Positions 61,622 to 64,000 of a stretch of 64,000 nucleotides of DNA are shown here, one piece after another. The stretch's first letter is position 1, and every line of letters begins with the position of its first letter. This stretch comes from Watersipora subatra. Lineage: Eukaryota; Bryozoa; Gymnolaemata; Cheilostomatida; Watersiporidae. Under the pieces are notes generated by a model that ran no database searches, was not told the DNA's origin, and worked only from the letters and a program-made list of their open reading frames with translations. Location of the stretch: contig NC_088711.1 in assembly GCF_963576615.1 (NCBI RefSeq), forward strand, positions 58,694,248-58,758,247, written 5' to 3'. The translations under genes and the position numbers were made by a program.

Positions 61622-62860
61622 CCCTAGGACACTTATGTATTCGCGGCATCTAACTTTCGCGTTTTCGCGGTGTAATCCTCTCGCGAAAATTTAATGAGCG
61701 AAACTAAACTATCATAACGAACGAGCGAAAACGCGAAGTTAAATAGCTTTGTTCATTGATATTCACAATAAAATCGTAATATTAGAAATGCAGGCAACTT
61801 TCGTCTGTGGTTAGGATAAATGGGAAATTTCTGGTAAACTCATTATAGCTAATACACCAACTGAGCAGCATGGCAGAGCAATATCAGTTTAGTCACCGAA
61901 TTTGTAACTGATGAGGATGAAAGTCTGGTAGGTGAAGTCGTAAAATTGAAGAATAATTATTGCAGTGATGAATTTTATTACCATCCAAAAACAATATCAA
62001 CCCTCATCAGGTCCAACCACATTATCTCTTTCACTGCCAATCATGTATAAATTCGTTACCGGCCTAGTGTCAGCCATTTTACCGAAATTGCCGATATTGC
62101 TTCATGATATGTATGCAGTATTTTTCAAGTTCTACTTTAATTATCTGTATAATCACAAAAATCTAAACTGGCTATTATGTCATCAACAACTAATTACCTG
62201 TTTTATGACTCGCGCGGGGTAGTTAATGAACTCGCAGAAAAATGTTCGTTTTTAGATTACAAATTATCAAACAAAAGTTTAAAATTGCTTCGTTGTTTTA
62301 GGCTGATTTTATAGAGAAATCTTCGGACAACACAGTCAATTTCATAAAACACTTAAAGACCGTGGGTTATGTGGTCAACAAATAATAAAATCAGGTTACC
62401 AGACAATTGCTGAGAAAGTCAGAAAATGCGTTTATGTCAGTAGCCCCTAGAAAACGCATAAATGCGTTTATGGCAGCGTAAGGGTTATACAGTTTTGGTT
62501 GTGAAGTTGGTTGTTACCTATCTATTTTCTTCTTCTTGGGATTCGAGTGTGAAAGTCATGGCGGGAGGGACCTAGACGTCATTGATAGTCTAAGAAACAA
62601 ATGGCAGCAAGTGATCAAATTGAATTGTCGATCTCACCCACACATTTCAACCTGTGGTTTACAAATACGAACTATTCCCAAATTGAATTTTTTTCTTATT
62701 AGTGAACTGGACCTGAGGAATGTAATGTTTTTTCCACTGTATTTATTTTCACACCACATATTTTCGCACTCATCAGAGCCACGAAATTAAGTTGCAGCGA
62801 AATTTTACTCTGTGTGCTACTCACGAAACTAAATACTAGCGAAATATAAGTGTCCTAGGG
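61622..62860. mobile_element. TA-flanked DNA transposon, non-autonomous
   Basis: Inverted ends CCCTAGGACACTTATGTATT / CCCTAGGACACTTATATTTC with TA on both outer sides (61620-61621 and 62861-62862); 1,239 bp. Subterminal tcgcg/cgcga words recur at both ends. No transposase domain is recognised, so the superfamily is only suggested (TA target: Tc1/mariner-like or similar). Confidence 0.72.
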
Positions 62861-62862
62861 TA

Positions 62863-64000
62863 GTTATCAGCTGCATGCATTTGTAGCTTTATAAAATAAA
62901 GTTATCTATATTCATCTTATTCTATTAATTTGGTACAAATAAACATTTTAACAGTAAAAAACAAGCAGTGAGAAAGAAGAATTAGTTATAGTCAATTTTT
63001 ATCTTTACGTTTCATCAATCACACGTGAAAAATTCTTAAAATTTCACACTTTGCATTCAACTCAACAGTGCACTCAGTAGCCATTGTTATATAGCCTCAG
63101 GTTAAAGTTAAGCACAATATATTTTCTGGGCTATATTTTCAGTTATAGTTTTTACATGCTACCAATTTAAGGACTGCAGGCTATAATGTCAGCTAGTAAC
63201 AATATAGTTTGCTATAAAAGCGGTTGTGGCTCAATTACCTGCGACCCAATTAAAGTATATTTGAGGTCTAAAACCTTTCAGCAACGTGACCTAAGTGTTT
63301 ATAATCTGTAATATAATGCATTTGAAACACTATTTTTATTATAATAGCAGTAGACAAATGAATACTTTGCATTTTAGGCCAAATTAATCTGTCTAGTTAT
63401 GTATTATCCAATCAGATGGGTAAGTTTTAGGATATTGTCTACACTTTTCAAAGACCTGATAACATATTTAGGTATATTTATATGTGTTTTGTATCATTAT
63501 TATACTTAAATGACTCCATAGCAAATTGGTTAAATTTGTTGATGAGATTGCGGCGAAAAACTGCTGCTTGGTTTACAATTCCTTTTAAAGTTGTCTTCTC
63601 TTGCTAATTTGTGCTAATTGAGAGTTGTTCTCTCCAGCCACCTGTATTCTTTTAGTTTAATTAGTTTCAATATAACTTTTATTGATTATATTGTTATAAA
63701 CATGCACCATCTGAAATTTTAATTGGTTAACTGTGTTAGCGACATATCACGTATTATTTAGAAATATTCTAATGTGAAGCTATCATCTTTTATCTATGTT
63801 ACCAAGTAACTATTAGCTAGCTGGGCATAGGTTAGTAAAGAGTGCTGCGTGGAAAATATTTCAATTTTTTTCCTCGAGCATACTCTAAGAAACAGAGTTT
63901 AAACACAGAACAGTCAAAGCTAATTCAATTTGAGATTTTACTTTAATAGATGCTTTCCTCACAAGAAATGTTAAACTTTTACAAATACGCACAACAGAAC
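62863..64000. other. Right edge of the window
   Basis: AT-rich DNA containing the second copy of the dispersed repeat (63362-63560). I see no gene. Confidence 0.45.
63362..63560 (+). repeat. Dispersed repeat, second copy of 46085-46275
   Basis: Same word order as at 46085-46275 (atcagatgggtaagttt, tgtgttttgtatc, ggttaaatttgttgatga) in the same orientation. Confidence 0.75.

Overview
The window reads as nuclear DNA of an animal. It is AT-rich and holds intron-rich genes with GT-AG splice sites and AATAAA-type poly(A) signals. It also carries a Ty3/gypsy retrotransposon, several families of terminal-inverted-repeat DNA elements, tRNA-derived SINE-like sequences and long minisatellites. An aquatic invertebrate is my best guess; the phylum cannot be fixed from the sequence alone.

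Layout. 1-3546 is the 3' part of a Ty3/gypsy element (end of protease, RT-RNase H, integrase, 3' LTR), with a 178-bp hAT-type MITE nested in the LTR. 4471-9819 holds seven coding exons of a mitochondrial porin (VDAC-A). 10466-29036 holds a second, diverged VDAC (VDAC-B) with the same exon phases; its introns are swollen by transposons. These include a foldback element with two inverted tRNA-like units (12985-14910), a 2.5-kb hAT relic with a ZBED5-like transposase pseudogene (16909-19397), a Tigger-like TA element (19442-20336), and a dispersed repeat present twice, one copy split by an insertion. A piggyBac-like TTAA element sits in a VDAC-A intron. From 45820 down to 29385 on the minus strand I assembled a 13-exon gene whose splice phases all agree and which encodes about 860 residues; I do not recognise the protein. 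It converges on VDAC-B with only about 350 bp between the stop codons.

From 45.8 kb to the right edge the sequence is mostly repetitive or featureless. It contains two inverted copies of a long-TIR element (one inside the unknown gene, one upstream of it), a 2.2-kb array of a 35-bp unit, a 0.86-kb array of a 32-bp unit, a TA-flanked 1.2-kb DNA element, and weak candidate exons at 51.9-52.2 kb and 54.5 kb.

How things work together: the only recognised cellular function is outer-mitochondrial-membrane metabolite transport by the tandem VDAC pair. Everything else recognised is mobile or repetitive DNA that has shaped introns and flanks. The most noteworthy observations are the tandem VDAC pair in which copy B has lost a conserved membrane-facing glutamate, the unrecognised 860-residue gene, a perfect 45-bp-arm hairpin at 22.6 kb, the inverted tRNA-like foldback element, and satellites caught in expanded and unexpanded states.
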